A DNA stretch of 64,000 bases from an uncultured Pelagibacteraceae bacterium (GCA_902576765.1 CACGWH010000001.1:39395-103394), one strand, 5' to 3'. Shown: positions 28,372 through 38,796, counted from the stretch's first letter. Numbers and translations: made by a program. The notes: generated by a model from the sequence alone, not told the origin.

Positions 28372-29767
28372 ACTTCTCTCTATATTTTTTGACTGCTCTT
28401 TGAGCGATATAATTCAATATTAATGTTGCTATAAATAATGTAAGTCCTAAAGCAAAAGCAGATTGAGTTTTCGGACTATCAAATTCTTGGTCACCAACAA
28501 GTATCATTACAATTTGAGTTGTGATTGTTGTAGTAGACTCTAAAGGGTTAATTGTAAGATTTGCAGCAAGGCCAGCTGCCATAACAACTATCATTGTTTC
28601 ACCTATCGCTCTTGACACTGCTAATAGAACTGATCCTATTATCCCTGGAAGAGCTGCAGGTATTACGACTTGTTTAATTGTTTCTGATTTAGTGGCTCCT
28701 ACAGCATATGAACCGTCTCTTAATGATTGTGGTACAGAATTAATTACGTCATCAGATAAAGATGAAACATAAGGAATAATCATTATTCCCATAATTAATC
28801 CTGCAGCTAAAGCACTTTCAGATGAAACAGTTAATCCTAAATTTTCACCTACTTGTCTAAAAAAAGGTCCAACAGTTAATGCAGCAAAGAAACCATAAAC
28901 TACAGTTGGTATTCCTGCTAAAATTTCAATAATTGGTTTTGAAATTCTTCTTACTTTAATTGAAGCATATTCAGCCATGTAAATTCCTGAAAATAGACCA
29001 ATAGGAACAGCTACCAACATTGCAATAAAAGCTATGAAAGATGTACCTGCAATTAATGGAATAAAGCCAAAAGCGTCTTTTAACTCTTCAAATTCAGCTG
29101 CAGTTATTGATGAGGCATCTCTAACGAAGGCTCTTTGTGGACTCCAATTTGTACCAAATAGATAATCAAAAATATTAATGACTGAAAAAAACTTTATACT
29201 TTCAAAAAGTAGTGAAAATATTATTCCGAGAGTGGTTAAAATAGCTATTAAAGAAGATACAAACAATAAACCCTTTAAAATAACTTCCACATCGTCTCTA
29301 GCTTTATTGTTATTTTTTATTTTTTTTAAAGAGTAAATAACTGAGGCTATAATTATTCCAAAAATTAAAACTACTTTTGAATTTGTAAAAAGATTTATAA
29401 ATTTTGCATAAGCAAGAGCACTTTCTTTCAATATACTGTCTATATCTCCAAAATAAGTACCTAAATGAATAGCCTTAATTTTTTCATATATTAAATTTGC
29501 TTCATTTTTATCACTAAAAATTGCACCTTGATTTGCAGCTGTTTCAATAATTATAGATTTAATGATTACGGGTTCAAATAATGACCAGACCAATAAAAAT
29601 ACTAATGCTGGTATTGAACACCACAAAACAATATAGTATCCATAAAATTTTGGTAGAGCATTTAATTTGATATTATCTTTGATAGAAATGGTTTTAGTTT
29701 TTGATTTTCCATAGAAGAACAAAGAGACAGAAAATATAGTGATTAAAAATATTAGAACGATGTTCAT
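28364..29767 (-). CDS. pstC: Phosphate ABC transporter permease PstC
   Basis: First permease of the Pst importer, 467 residues, again with an enlarged N-terminal half (helices at about 4-19, 40-70, 132-148, 168-200) before the core permease domain. The core shows GIYMAEYASIKVRRISKPI and the EAA loop LRDGSYAVGATKSETIKQVVIP. It is separated from pstS by a hairpin terminator and has its own candidate Pho box at 29793-29810, so it probably begins the pstCAB-phoUB transcript. Confidence 0.96.
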   Translation of the reverse strand: MNIVLIFLITIFSVSLFFYGKSKTKTISIKDNIKLNALPKFYGYYIVLWCSIPALVFLLVWSLFEPVIIKSIIIETAANQGAIFSDKNEANLIYEKIKAIHLGTYFGDIDSILKESALAYAKFINLFTNSKVVLIFGIIIASVIYSLKKIKNNNKARDDVEVILKGLLFVSSLIAILTTLGIIFSLLFESIKFFSVINIFDYLFGTNWSPQRAFVRDASSITAAEFEELKDAFGFIPLIAGTSFIAFIAMLVAVPIGLFSGIYMAEYASIKVRRISKPIIEILAGIPTVVYGFFAALTVGPFFRQVGENLGLTVSSESALAAGLIMGIMIIPYVSSLSDDVINSVPQSLRDGSYAVGATKSETIKQVVIPAALPGIIGSVLLAVSRAIGETMIVVMAAGLAANLTINPLESTTTITTQIVMILVGDQEFDSPKTQSAFALGLTLFIATLILNYIAQRAVKKYREKYD

Positions 29768-29792
29768 TCGCCCTGAGTGATATATTCTTAAT

Positions 29793-29810
29793 GTTACAGA
29801 AATATTACAA
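29793..29810 (-). promoter_or_regulatory. Pho box upstream of pstC
   Basis: On the minus strand the sequence reads TTGTAAT-ATTT-CTGTAAC, two PhoB half-sites (consensus CTGTCAT-like) with 11-base phasing. It ends 26 bases before the pstC ATG and lies downstream of the pstS terminator hairpin. The same spacing and half-site type are found before pstS and phoR. Confidence 0.68.
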
Positions 29811-29833
29811 ATTAAATCTAAGATTGAATAAAC

Positions 29834-29863
29834 AAAAAAGGCCAGTTATTACTGGCCTTTTTT
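29834..29863 (-). terminator. Intrinsic terminator/attenuator between pstS and pstC
   Basis: A perfect 12-bp stem (AAAAAAGGCCAG pairing with CTGGCCTTTTTT) and a 6-base loop, 16 bases after the pstS stop. A T-run follows on both strands. It should stop or strongly reduce transcription leaving pstS, so the receptor can be made in excess over the membrane subunits. Confidence 0.82.
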
Positions 29864-29879
29864 TGGGGATAAATGAAAA

Positions 29880-30908
29880 TTATTTTAACTTGATTGTATT
29901 CAGATCTACTGCAGCTGTTCTAGTAACTTTGTATTTATCTGAAGCTAAAGGAACAAGTCCTATTTCAGCTAAATAACCTCTGTTACTCATTGCTTTTTTC
30001 GAAGTAAATTCTTTAAGAAACTCTTTAATGCCTGGAATTACTCCAATGTGAGCTTTTTTTACATAAAAGAACAATGGTCTTGCAATTGGATAAGAATAAT
30101 CTTGGATACCTTCTAATGATGGCTGAACACCATTAATAGATGATGCTTTGATTTTATCTTTGTTAGCAACTAAGTAACTATAACCAAAAAAACCATATGC
30201 ATCAGGATTAGATGAAAGTTTTTGTACAATTAAAGTATCATTTTCACCAGCTTCAACAGCATATCCGTCTTCTCTAATTTTAGCACATTCCTTTTTAGCT
30301 TTTTTACCTTCAGCATCATAAAGAGATTTAGCTGTTTTAGTGCATCCTTTAACCATAACTAATGAATTCCATGCATCTCTAGTACCTGATGTTGGAGGTG
30401 CAACTAATATTTCAATCTTTTTATTTGGAAGACTAGCATCTATATCACTCCAATTTTTATATGGATTTTCAACAAGTTTTCCATCAATGTCTACTTTAGA
30501 TGCTAAAGCTCTCCATAATTGTTCTTTTGTGAAGTCTGCATCTGGAGCATTCACTGAGTGTGCAAATGAAATACCATCATTACCTATTACTATTTCAATA
30601 ATTTCAGCAACTCCATTTTTCTCACATAGAGCTTTTTCTTTTGTTTTAATTGCTCTTGATGCATTTGTTATATCAGGATGATTTGCTCCTACACCTGCGC
30701 AGAACAATTTCATTCCTCCACCAGTTCCTGTACTTTCGATTACTGGTGTCTTGAATTTTCCACCTTTACCAAACTTTTCAGCTACAACTGTAGCATATGG
30801 GTAAACAGTAGAAGAACCTACAATTTTTATTTGATCTCTTGCGTAACTTGTTGTTGTAAAACTAAGTACTAAAAGAAACCCTAATAAAATTTTTACTAAT
30901 CTATTCAT
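29880..30908 (-). CDS. pstS: Phosphate ABC transporter substrate-binding protein
   Basis: Periplasmic phosphate receptor. Residues 1-23 form a signal peptide ending in SYA; the mature part starts DQIKIVGSSTVYPYA. Phosphate-contact motifs include GSSTVYP, STGTGGGMKLFC and APPTSGTRDAW. The length of 342 aa is typical of the alphaproteobacterial type. It is flanked by a triple Pho box upstream and a terminator hairpin downstream, and so can be expressed as its own strong transcript. A CTCC-type Shine-Dalgarno (AGGAGAAAT on the coding strand) precedes the ATG. Confidence 0.97.
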   Translation of the reverse strand: MNRLVKILLGFLLVLSFTTTSYARDQIKIVGSSTVYPYATVVAEKFGKGGKFKTPVIESTGTGGGMKLFCAGVGANHPDITNASRAIKTKEKALCEKNGVAEIIEIVIGNDGISFAHSVNAPDADFTKEQLWRALASKVDIDGKLVENPYKNWSDIDASLPNKKIEILVAPPTSGTRDAWNSLVMVKGCTKTAKSLYDAEGKKAKKECAKIREDGYAVEAGENDTLIVQKLSSNPDAYGFFGYSYLVANKDKIKASSINGVQPSLEGIQDYSYPIARPLFFYVKKAHIGVIPGIKEFLKEFTSKKAMSNRGYLAEIGLVPLASDKYKVTRTAAVDLNTIKLK

Positions 30909-30967
30909 ATTTCTCCTTTTTTAGATTCGTTATGCATCAATAAATAAATCTGAATCTTAAATATTTT

Positions 30968-30996
30968 ATTAAAGGAAAGTTAAAGTTTTGTTACAA
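30968..30996 (-). promoter_or_regulatory. Triple Pho box upstream of pstS
   Basis: Minus-strand half-sites TTGTAAC (30996-30990), CTTTAAC (30985-30979) and CTTTAAT (30974-30968) are spaced exactly 11 bases apart, the helical phasing of PhoB direct repeats. The element ends about 60 bases before the pstS ATG, where an activator site should lie. Confidence 0.75.
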
Positions 30997-31016
30997 AGGC
31001 TAACTTTTTAGTTGAA

Positions 31017-32174
31017 TTAAATTGAATTAAATTTCAAATCTATAGTAGTTCCTTGGTTTTCCTCACTATTAATAATCATTTCGCCTCTATGTTGAGAAAC
31101 AAGATGTTTAACAATAGCTAGTCCTAACCCTGTTCCACCAACACTCCGACTTTTACTAGGATCAACAGTGAAAAATCTTTCAGTGATTCTATGAATAAAT
31201 TCCTTGGGAATTCCTATTCCTTGATCTGATATAGAGACAATATTTAAATCACCCTCTTTTTTAGTGGCAATTTTAATTTCTTTACCCTTCTCACTATATT
31301 TAATTGAATTATCAATAAGGTTAGTAAAAATTTCTATTAATTTATCCCGATCACCAATAATTTTGAAATTCTCAGTTTTTTGCAGATTTAAATTGATGTT
31401 ATTTTTTTTAACAATGTTTTCATAAGTCTTAATCACGTAACTAAGCACTTCTATTAAATCTATTTCGTGTGTAGGCCTTATGTGTTCTTGCAGCTCAATT
31501 TTCGATAGAGATAACAAATCTCTTATTAGATTTTCCATTCTTTCAGATTGAGAGCTCATTACTGGTAATAAATTAGTAACTTCAGAGTTTTTTTTTAAAT
31601 CTGAATTATTTTCAAATGTCTCAAGTCCCATCTTAATAGATTGCAATGGGGTTCTAAGTTCGTGGGAAACATTTGCAACAAAGTCTGATTTTAATTGTTG
31701 AAATTTGTAAAATTCAGTTAAATCTCTCATAAAAAGTAAGCAAGATGGCTCATCAAAGAATAAATTACTGTTATCTTGGTAAATTGTTACATTCATTCTA
31801 AGAACTGAAGGGTTTCGTAGCTCTATTTCAAGATCATTAGAATTTTCTCCATTGAAAGCTTTCTCAATTGAACTTAACAAGTCAGGATTTCTTAAAAAAC
31901 CACTTATATTTTCATTCAACTTTGTTTGAAATCTTTTACTGGCTGAACTATTGCTAAATATTATTTCCTTAGATTTGTTTAAAATTATAATTCCCTCTGG
32001 AATGTAATTTAAAAGATTATAAATAGTTTCTCTATATTTCTTACTTTCATCTTCATTTAACTTTTTATCTTCAATTTTAACTTCAGTATTAATACCTAAA
32101 ACTCTTTCTTTTTTTAAAAGAAAAAATAACAAAATAGCTATTATGATTATCAATACAAATGTTAAAAGTTCCAT
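31017..32174 (-). CDS. phoR: Phosphate regulon sensor histidine kinase
   Basis: Membrane kinase that phosphorylates PhoB under phosphate limitation. The 385 residues have one N-terminal helix (about 3-20), a PAS-type domain (about 48-155), the HisKA box FVANVSHELRTPLQS with His171, and a HATPase domain with DQGIGIP and GGTGLGLAIVKHL. The single short helix with no periplasmic domain is normal for PhoR. It lies upstream of pstS and has its own candidate Pho box. Confidence 0.96.
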   Translation of the reverse strand: MELLTFVLIIIIAILLFFLLKKERVLGINTEVKIEDKKLNEDESKKYRETIYNLLNYIPEGIIILNKSKEIIFSNSSASKRFQTKLNENISGFLRNPDLLSSIEKAFNGENSNDLEIELRNPSVLRMNVTIYQDNSNLFFDEPSCLLFMRDLTEFYKFQQLKSDFVANVSHELRTPLQSIKMGLETFENNSDLKKNSEVTNLLPVMSSQSERMENLIRDLLSLSKIELQEHIRPTHEIDLIEVLSYVIKTYENIVKKNNINLNLQKTENFKIIGDRDKLIEIFTNLIDNSIKYSEKGKEIKIATKKEGDLNIVSISDQGIGIPKEFIHRITERFFTVDPSKSRSVGGTGLGLAIVKHLVSQHRGEMIINSEENQGTTIDLKFNSI

Positions 32175-32195
32175 AAACTATTATCTCATTTAAAT

Positions 32196-32213
32196 GTTAC
32201 AGATTTGTTAAAT
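32196..32213 (-). promoter_or_regulatory. Pho box upstream of phoR
   Basis: Minus-strand ATTTAAC-AAAT-CTGTAAC: two half-sites with 11-base phasing, ending 21 bases before the phoR ATG. It resembles the sites before pstS and pstC, suggesting autoregulation of the whole locus. The first half-site is the weakest of the three loci. Confidence 0.6.
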
Positions 32214-32234
32214 TTTAAAAGCAACTATTTCTAC

Positions 32235-32567
32235 TTAAAATGAGGCTAAAAAAGTAATAATTAATATCAATAAAACAACAAATACGGCAGCACTTGATAG
32301 ATCTTTAATCTTTTTGATTTCAGGATTTATATCAGTGGTAACTTTATCACACAGCTTTTCAACTGCAGTGTTCATTATTTCAAAAGCTAATAAAAGGAAA
32401 TACAATACAGATAATATAATCTTATAGTTTAAGTCTATATTTGATAAGAAAATATATGGAATTAAAAAAACACCTAATACCAACTCTAAAATAAAAGAAT
32501 TTTCTTTCGAGACGATCTTTAACCCATTCAAAGAATTGTTTAAATTGCTGTATAATTTTTTTATCAT
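32235..32567 (-). CDS. dgkA: Diacylglycerol kinase
   Basis: Small integral membrane kinase that recycles diacylglycerol to phosphatidate. The 110 residues contain the DgkA signature ALIxx-like EIMNTAVEKLCDKVTTD with the catalytic Glu and Asn, and three membrane segments (about 27-44, 48-66, 90-108). Its start overlaps the manC stop by one base. A role in phospholipid turnover fits, and the neighbouring Pho locus may be coincidental. Confidence 0.93.
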   Translation of the reverse strand: MIKKLYSNLNNSLNGLKIVSKENSFILELVLGVFLIPYIFLSNIDLNYKIILSVLYFLLLAFEIMNTAVEKLCDKVTTDINPEIKKIKDLSSAAVFVVLLILIITFLASF

Positions 32568-33757
32568 TACTTTACTCTTCCATACACATCTTGGTATCTA
32601 ACAATATCAGTTTCTTTTAAAATCGAACCTACTTGTGCTTCAATTATTTTAACTGGTTTTTTATATGGGTTTTCTATTCTATGGATTGCACCTAATGGAA
32701 TAAAAATAGTTTCATCAGGTTTCATTGTGAAATATTTCTTATTTAAAGTAATTTTAGGTTTACCATGAGTAACTACCCAATGTTCAGCTCTATGATGATG
32801 TTTTTGAAGACTTAATATACCTTTTGGTTTTACATATAATTCTTTAATTAAAAATTCCTTACCATTAAATAGATTTACATAACTGCCCCAAGGTCTATGA
32901 AATACATTTTTCTTTTTAAAGTATTGTTTCTTATTCCTTCCATACATCTTACAAATTTCTTTCCAAGATCCTAGATCAGACCAAGGAATATCCAACTTGA
33001 TAGCATTTATATCTTTAGTTTTTTCTAATATTGCATAGTCAAAAGATTTAGCTGTTGCTTTAGTAAATGCTTGTTTGTTTAAATAATAAACATTATTTTT
33101 GTATTTTGCTTTTAATACCGCTTTGTTACAGTTTCGGTAAATATTTGGCTGGTATTTCTTGAAATTATTAATTATTGAATCTTTTCTCAAATAAAACATT
33201 CCAGAATTCCAGTAACCTTTTTTACTAATTATTTGTTTAGCTTTGGCCTGTTTGGGCTTTTCGATAAATTTAGTTACTTTAGTATTTTTTGTTAAAAAAT
33301 AACCAAATTCGCTTGAAGGCATTGTGGGTTTAATCCCAAAAATAAAGATATTATTATGAGTAAGTTTCTTTTGATTTTTTTTGATAGCTTTATTGAATAA
33401 ACCAACCTTCTCTATCAAATGATCAGCGGCCAAAAACATTAAAGGTTGTTCGTTTGGAATATCTTTTATTAAAGCAGTGCTTAAAATAGCTGGTGCTGTA
33501 TTTCTTTTAGCTGGTTCTAAAACTATCTTAAATTTTCTTATTTTGTGTTTCTTTAGATGTTGTTTAACTTGTCTTAAATATTTTGCATTAGTACTTATGA
33601 TTGGAGCATCAAATATCGATGCTTTCACTCTCTCAAGGGTTTTGCCTAATAAAGTCCAATTACCAAAATCTATAAACTGTTTAGCTTGATGTTTTTTGGC
33701 ATTAGGCCAAAGTCTTGTTCCTGCTCCACCACATAAGATGACTGGGCGAATTTTCAT
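32567..33757 (-). CDS. manC: Mannose-1-phosphate guanylyltransferase / mannose-6-phosphate isomerase family
   Basis: Makes GDP-mannose for surface polysaccharide. I start it at the ATG at 33757 (396 aa), which overlaps the ilvD TGA; a TTG one codon upstream is less likely. The N-terminal nucleotidyltransferase has VILCGGAGTRLWP near residue 6 and FIEKPKQAKAKQ. The C-terminal part (about 280-396) is a type II PMI cupin with HRPWGSYV, LQKHHHRAEHWVV and IPLGAIHRIENP. It is shorter than the usual 460-480 residue bifunctional enzyme, so the linker has been trimmed. Confidence 0.93.
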   Translation of the reverse strand: MKIRPVILCGGAGTRLWPNAKKHQAKQFIDFGNWTLLGKTLERVKASIFDAPIISTNAKYLRQVKQHLKKHKIRKFKIVLEPAKRNTAPAILSTALIKDIPNEQPLMFLAADHLIEKVGLFNKAIKKNQKKLTHNNIFIFGIKPTMPSSEFGYFLTKNTKVTKFIEKPKQAKAKQIISKKGYWNSGMFYLRKDSIINNFKKYQPNIYRNCNKAVLKAKYKNNVYYLNKQAFTKATAKSFDYAILEKTKDINAIKLDIPWSDLGSWKEICKMYGRNKKQYFKKKNVFHRPWGSYVNLFNGKEFLIKELYVKPKGILSLQKHHHRAEHWVVTHGKPKITLNKKYFTMKPDETIFIPLGAIHRIENPYKKPVKIIEAQVGSILKETDIVRYQDVYGRVK

Positions 33758-35475
33758 CAAATTTTTGAATAATCCTTAACTTCTTTTTTCTTACCAGGAT
33801 GTGTAGGTGCTCCTAAATAGGCAGGTCCAACTGTTTGCGCATATTTCCAAAGTGTTCCTGATCCAAAATCAGATTTTCTAGCCTTCCATTTTCTTCTTCT
33901 TGAAGCTAATTGTGTTCTTGTTAATCGAACATTAATTGTTCCTTTTTTAGCATCAATATCAATAACATCTCCATTTCGTAAAAGAGCTAATGGTCCACCT
34001 AAAGCTGCTTCTGGTCCAACGTGACCTACACAAAATCCTCGTGTAGCTCCTGAGAACCTTCCATCAGTAATTAAAGCAACTTTCTCTCCTTTACCTTGAC
34101 CATAAATTGCACCCGTTGTTGAAAGCATTTCTCTCATACCTGGTCCCCCTACTGGTCCTTCATATCTAATAATGATTACATCACCATCTTTATATTTTCT
34201 ACTTTGAACAGCTTTCATTGCGCTTTCTTCATTATCAAAACATCTTGCTTTTCCAGTAAATTGTAATTTCTTTAACCCTGCAATTTTTACGATTGCACCT
34301 TCAGGAGCTAAATTGCCTTTTAATCCTACAACACCACCATCAGGTGATAAGGGTCTATTATAAGCTCTTAAAACTTTTTGTTTTGGATTAAACTTAATTC
34401 CCTTTAAATTTTCTTTCATTGTTTTACCTGTAACTGTCATACAATCACCATGAATATAACCACCATCATATAAAGTTTTTAATAACATTGGTACACCACC
34501 AGCTAACCACATATCTTTTGCAACATATTTTCCACCTGGCTTTAAATCAGCAAGATAAGGTGTTTTTTTAAATATTTTTGCAACATCCATTAAATCAAAT
34601 TTAATTCCTGCTTCATTTGCAATAGCTGGTAAATGTAATGCTGCATTAGTTGAACCACCAGTTGCAGCAACAATTGTTGCAGCATTTTCTAAAGCTTTTC
34701 TTGTTACAATGTCTCTTGGTTTAATTTTTTTAGCTAATAATTCCATTACCATTCTTCCACTTGCTTTTGCATACTTGTCTCTTTCTTCATACGGAGCAGG
34801 TGTTCCTGCTGAATAAGGTAATGCTAAACCAATTGCTTCTGATACACATGCCATAGTGTTAGCTGTAAATTGACCACCGCAAGCTCCAGCTGTAGGACAT
34901 GCAACTAATTCTAATTTTCTCAATTCTTTTGCTGACATTTGACCAGATGAATGTTTTCCAACAGCTTCAAAAACATCTACAACTGTCACGTCTTTGCCTT
35001 TGTACGTACCTGGTAGAATGGATCCTCCATAAATAAATACACTTGGTACGTTTAATCTTACCATTGACATCATTAAACCTGGTAAAGATTTATCACAACC
35101 TGCGATACCTACTAACGCATCATAACAATGACCTCTTACAGTCAATTCGGCACTATCTGCAATTACTTCTCTTGAGATTAATGAGGATTTCATTCCTTCA
35201 TGTCCCATTGCAATACCATCAGTCACAGTAATAGTACAAAATTCTCTAGGAGTTCCTCCTGAAGCTCTTACACCTTTTTTAACCGACTGAGCTTGTCTCA
35301 TTAAAGCTATGTTACAAGGAGCAGCTTCATTCCATGTCGATACAACTCCTATAAATGGTTTAGATACATCCTTTTCTGTCTCACCCATTGCATAATAAAA
35401 AGATCTATGGGGAGCTCTATCAGGACCTAAGGATGTGTGTCTACTTGGTAATTTTTTTTTATTAAATTTCCGCAT
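33757..35475 (-). CDS. ilvD: Dihydroxy-acid dehydratase
   Basis: Fe-S dehydratase of branched-chain amino-acid synthesis. The 572 residues show the cluster cysteines in [12 protein letters not shown] and [31 protein letters not shown], and the C-terminal [21 protein letters not shown]. It overlaps the valS stop by one base (TAATG) and manC by one base at its end, so valS-ilvD-manC-dgkA is one translationally coupled group. valS and ilvD both concern valine. Confidence 0.98.
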   Translation of the reverse strand: MRKFNKKKLPSRHTSLGPDRAPHRSFYYAMGETEKDVSKPFIGVVSTWNEAAPCNIALMRQAQSVKKGVRASGGTPREFCTITVTDGIAMGHEGMKSSLISREVIADSAELTVRGHCYDALVGIAGCDKSLPGLMMSMVRLNVPSVFIYGGSILPGTYKGKDVTVVDVFEAVGKHSSGQMSAKELRKLELVACPTAGACGGQFTANTMACVSEAIGLALPYSAGTPAPYEERDKYAKASGRMVMELLAKKIKPRDIVTRKALENAATIVAATGGSTNAALHLPAIANEAGIKFDLMDVAKIFKKTPYLADLKPGGKYVAKDMWLAGGVPMLLKTLYDGGYIHGDCMTVTGKTMKENLKGIKFNPKQKVLRAYNRPLSPDGGVVGLKGNLAPEGAIVKIAGLKKLQFTGKARCFDNEESAMKAVQSRKYKDGDVIIIRYEGPVGGPGMREMLSTTGAIYGQGKGEKVALITDGRFSGATRGFCVGHVGPEAALGGPLALLRNGDVIDIDAKKGTINVRLTRTQLASRRRKWKARKSDFGSGTLWKYAQTVGPAYLGAPTHPGKKKEVKDYSKI

Positions 35476-38102
35476 TATAAACTTTCAATTGTTAAAGATA
35501 TTTTTTTGATATCATCTTTTAAGTTACTATAGTTAGTTTTTTCCTGTTCAACAATATTTTTTGGTGCCCTATCTACAAATCCTTTATTAGATAATCGTTG
35601 TGAAATCTTAACCATTTCTTCTTGATATTTATTTTGTCTTTTTAGTAAATTTTGTTTAATTAGATTTAGATCAACATTTTCATCAAAATATACTTTGAAA
35701 ATATCACCTGAAATGACCAATGTAGCAGAGGGTTTATCTTGATCTTTGTCATAAAAGTTGTTGATACGACCAAGCTTTTTTAGAACTATCTCGTTGTTAT
35801 TCATCAAAGATTTATTTTTTTTTGCTATTTTATTAATGGATACATCAACAAATGAGCCTGGACTTACATTTAATTCATTTTTAAATGACCTTAATTCTGA
35901 AATAATATTTATTATTTTTTCTACATCTTTTTGAGACTGATCTTTTTTGACTTTGCCCTTAGGCCAGTTTTTATACATTAAAAAATTCTTGTTTGATTTA
36001 TCAAACTTATTCTTAAGCCATATCTCCTCAGTAACGAATGGAATAAATGGGTGAAGCATTATTAATATTTGTTTGAAAATGTAAGCAGATACCTCTTTTA
36101 CTTCTTTTTGAGCTTTTTTATCATCAGAATAAAGAATTGTTTTAGAAAGCTCGATATACCAATCACAATATGAGTGCCAAGCAAATTGGTAGGCATTCTT
36201 AGCAGCCTCATCAAATCTATAATCTTCAATATTTTTTTGAATTTTGTTCTTAATATCCATTAATTCAGAGTATATCCATTTATTTATATTTAACGTTACT
36301 TTTGGAGCCTTATCTGTTTTTTTAAAATCGCATTTATTTGTAATTAAGAAATTATTAGCATTCCATAATTTATTTAAAAAATTTCTATATCCTTTAACTC
36401 TTTCCTCAGAAAGCTTCACATCTGTTCCTGGGGAGGCCATTGAAAGTAAAGTGAATCTTAGTGCATCTGCACTATATTTTTCAATTAGATCTAACGGATC
36501 AATAACATTCCCTTTTGACTTGGACATTTTTTGCCCTTTTTCATCTCTGACCAAAGCATGTACATAAATATCTTTAAAAGGTTCTTTATTTAAAAATTCC
36601 ATTCCAAACATCATCATTCTAGCAACCCAAAAAAAGATAATATCAAAACCTGTAACTAAAACTGTTGTAGGATAAAATTTTTTAACGAAGTCTTTTTTAT
36701 CAGGCCAACCCAATGTTGCAAAAGGCCATAAACCAGATGAAAACCATGTATCTAAAACATCTGGATCTCTAGTTAATTTAACATCTTTTTTATAATATTT
36801 TTTAGCTTGTTTAATTGCTTCCTTTTCATTTATTGCTACAAATATTTTTTTATCAGGTCCGTACCATGCCGGAATTTGATGACCCCACCATAACTGTCTA
36901 GAGACACACCAGGGTTCAATATTATTCATCCATTGAAAATATGTCTTAGACCAATTAGTTGGAAAAAAGTTTGTTTTTTTTGACTTAACTATTTTTTTTG
37001 CTTTTACGGCTAATTTTTTTGCATCAACAAACCATTGTTCAGTTAAAAAAGGTTCTATAACTGAGTTAGATCTATCACCATAAGGAACTTTATTTTTTAT
37101 ATTTTCTTCTTTAACGAAGAAATCTTTTTCTTTAAGTTCATTTAATAATTTTTTTCGTGCCTCAAACCTGTCTAAACCAATATAATCTTTTGGGGCATTG
37201 TCATTTATTTTTCCCTCTTCAGTGAAAATATTTATAATTTCGAGTTTATTTCTTTGACCTACATCATAGTCATTAAAATCATGGGCAGGAGTTATCTTTA
37301 AAGCTCCTGTCCCTTGTTCTGGATCAGCATAATTATCCTTAATGATTTTTATTTTTCTACCCACAATTGGTATTGTGACAGTTTTGCCCACATGACCTTT
37401 GTATCTACTATCTTTTGGATTAACTGCAATTGCAGTATCTCCTAGCATTGTTTCAGGCCTTGTTGTGGCAATTGTAATAAATTCAGAGGAATTTTCGATT
37501 GGATATCTAATATAATAAATTTTGGATTTCATCTCCCTTTGATCAACTTCTAGATCTGAAATGGCTGTTTTAAGAACAGTATCCCAATTTACTAATTTTT
37601 CTGCCTTATAGATCAATTTCTTTTTATGTAATTCGACAAAAACTTTAATTACAGACTTAGATAAATTTTCATCCATTGTGAATGCATTTCTTGACCAATC
37701 ACATGAACAACCGAGTTTTTTTAGTTGATTAATAATTATGTCACCATACTGGTCTTTCCATTCCCATACTTTCTGAATAAATTTTTCTCGTCCTAATGTA
37801 TTTTTGTTTAAATTTTCTTTTTCAAGTTTTCTCTCTACAAGTGCTTGGGTAGCGATTCCTGCATGATCTGTTCCTGGTTGCCATAAAGTTTCATAATTAT
37901 TCATTCTATAATATCGAACTAATAAATCTTGGATTGAATTGTTTAAAGCATGTCCCATATGCAAACTACCAGTTACATTAGGTGGTGGAATAACTATAGA
38001 AAACTTTTTTGAATTCTTTTGTGGTTTGAATAATTTGTTTTTTTCCCAATAAGCATAAATTTTATCTTCTACTTTAGAATGTATATATTTATCGCTTATC
38101 AT
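35475..38102 (-). CDS. valS: Valyl-tRNA synthetase
   Basis: Class Ia synthetase with editing domain. In its 875 residues the HIGH motif is seen in [15 protein letters not shown], the editing domain in the [16 protein letters not shown] region, KMSKS in [14 protein letters not shown], and the C-terminal coiled-coil arm in the Lys-rich end. It is the first gene of the minus-strand valS-ilvD-manC-dgkA group; 120 AT-rich bases separate it from the plus-strand tRNA-Cys. Confidence 0.98.
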   Translation of the reverse strand: MISDKYIHSKVEDKIYAYWEKNKLFKPQKNSKKFSIVIPPPNVTGSLHMGHALNNSIQDLLVRYYRMNNYETLWQPGTDHAGIATQALVERKLEKENLNKNTLGREKFIQKVWEWKDQYGDIIINQLKKLGCSCDWSRNAFTMDENLSKSVIKVFVELHKKKLIYKAEKLVNWDTVLKTAISDLEVDQREMKSKIYYIRYPIENSSEFITIATTRPETMLGDTAIAVNPKDSRYKGHVGKTVTIPIVGRKIKIIKDNYADPEQGTGALKITPAHDFNDYDVGQRNKLEIINIFTEEGKINDNAPKDYIGLDRFEARKKLLNELKEKDFFVKEENIKNKVPYGDRSNSVIEPFLTEQWFVDAKKLAVKAKKIVKSKKTNFFPTNWSKTYFQWMNNIEPWCVSRQLWWGHQIPAWYGPDKKIFVAINEKEAIKQAKKYYKKDVKLTRDPDVLDTWFSSGLWPFATLGWPDKKDFVKKFYPTTVLVTGFDIIFFWVARMMMFGMEFLNKEPFKDIYVHALVRDEKGQKMSKSKGNVIDPLDLIEKYSADALRFTLLSMASPGTDVKLSEERVKGYRNFLNKLWNANNFLITNKCDFKKTDKAPKVTLNINKWIYSELMDIKNKIQKNIEDYRFDEAAKNAYQFAWHSYCDWYIELSKTILYSDDKKAQKEVKEVSAYIFKQILIMLHPFIPFVTEEIWLKNKFDKSNKNFLMYKNWPKGKVKKDQSQKDVEKIINIISELRSFKNELNVSPGSFVDVSINKIAKKNKSLMNNNEIVLKKLGRINNFYDKDQDKPSATLVISGDIFKVYFDENVDLNLIKQNLLKRQNKYQEEMVKISQRLSNKGFVDRAPKNIVEQEKTNYSNLKDDIKKISLTIESL

Positions 38103-38222
38103 GGGTGTAAATAGTTTATAATTTAATAATCTAAATTAACAATAATCAAATTGGAACGTTATTTAATAGACTAATTGTTATAATTTTATATAAAACCCTT
38201 GTAGCTATCATCTAAAACATTG

Positions 38223-38296
38223 GGCAACGTGGCGGAATGGTTACGCAGAGGATTGCAAATCCTTGTATCCCGGTTCGATTCCGGGCGTTGCCTCCA
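38223..38296 (+). tRNA. tRNA-Cys (GCA), CCA encoded
   Basis: Cloverleaf by eye: acceptor GGCAACG pairs with CGTTGCC, anticodon loop TTGCAAA gives GCA, and the T-arm holds GGTTCGATTCC. Discriminator base is T at 38293, the main identity element of tRNA-Cys, followed by an encoded CCA at 38294-38296. TATAAT at 38179-38184 is a possible -10. It is followed 50 bases on by tRNA-Asn. Confidence 0.96.
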
Positions 38297-38346
38297 AAAA
38301 AAATCTTGTTTTAGTTAAAAAAGAAAGTAAGTTGAGATTTTTACAT

Positions 38347-38422
38347 TCCTCGGTAGCTCAGTTGGTAGAGCAGTTGACTGTTAATCAATTGGTCGCAGGT
38401 TCGAGTCCTGCCCGAGGAGCCA
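38347..38422 (+). tRNA. tRNA-Asn (GTT), CCA encoded
   Basis: Acceptor TCCTCGG pairs with CCGAGGA, anticodon GTT lies in the loop CTGTTAA, D-arm TAGCTCAGTTGGTAGAGC, T-arm GCAGGTTCGAGTCCTGC. Discriminator is G and CCA is encoded at 38420-38422. Only two bases separate its end from the stop codon of the convergent XRE gene. Confidence 0.97.
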
Positions 38423-38424
38423 AA

Positions 38425-38796
38425 TTACACAACTTTAGAAATATTATTATTTGGTACCTGTAGTGACTTGTTAAATTTCAATTTTTGATCGGCATTTAGT
38501 TCAGAATATAATTTAACTAAAAAGTTATAATTAACATTCATATGCCCCTCTTGCGATTTTTCCAAATTTATAAGATATTCTGAAAAATCTTCAAAAAAAT
38601 AATTAATTGGTACTTTTAAATAATTAGAAAGCTGTAATAATCTTATCGAACTTACTCCATTAGTACCTTTTTCGTATTTTTGTATTTGTTGAAATGTAAC
38701 GTTGATTGCTTTTGCTACTTTTGTTTGAGTTAAACCTAGCGCTAACCTTCGTAGCTTAAGCTTATTGCCAAGATGCTTATTAAAATTATCTTCCAT
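38425..38796 (-). CDS. XRE-family helix-turn-helix transcriptional regulator
   Basis: A 123-residue regulator with the Cro/CI-type HTH at about 9-63 (LGNKLKLRRLALGLTQTKVA, then VTFQQIQKYEKG) and an acidic C-terminal half of unknown function. The HTH-plus-short-tail form resembles SinR-like regulators that are common in alphaproteobacteria. A strong GAGGGG Shine-Dalgarno precedes the ATG. It follows aapP on the same strand after 163 bases containing a palindrome (38911-38923). Its targets are unknown; it might regulate itself or the amino-acid transporter next door, but only proximity supports this. Confidence 0.88.
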   Translation of the reverse strand: MEDNFNKHLGNKLKLRRLALGLTQTKVAKAINVTFQQIQKYEKGTNGVSSIRLLQLSNYLKVPINYFFEDFSEYLINLEKSQEGHMNVNYNFLVKLYSELNADQKLKFNKSLQVPNNNISKVV

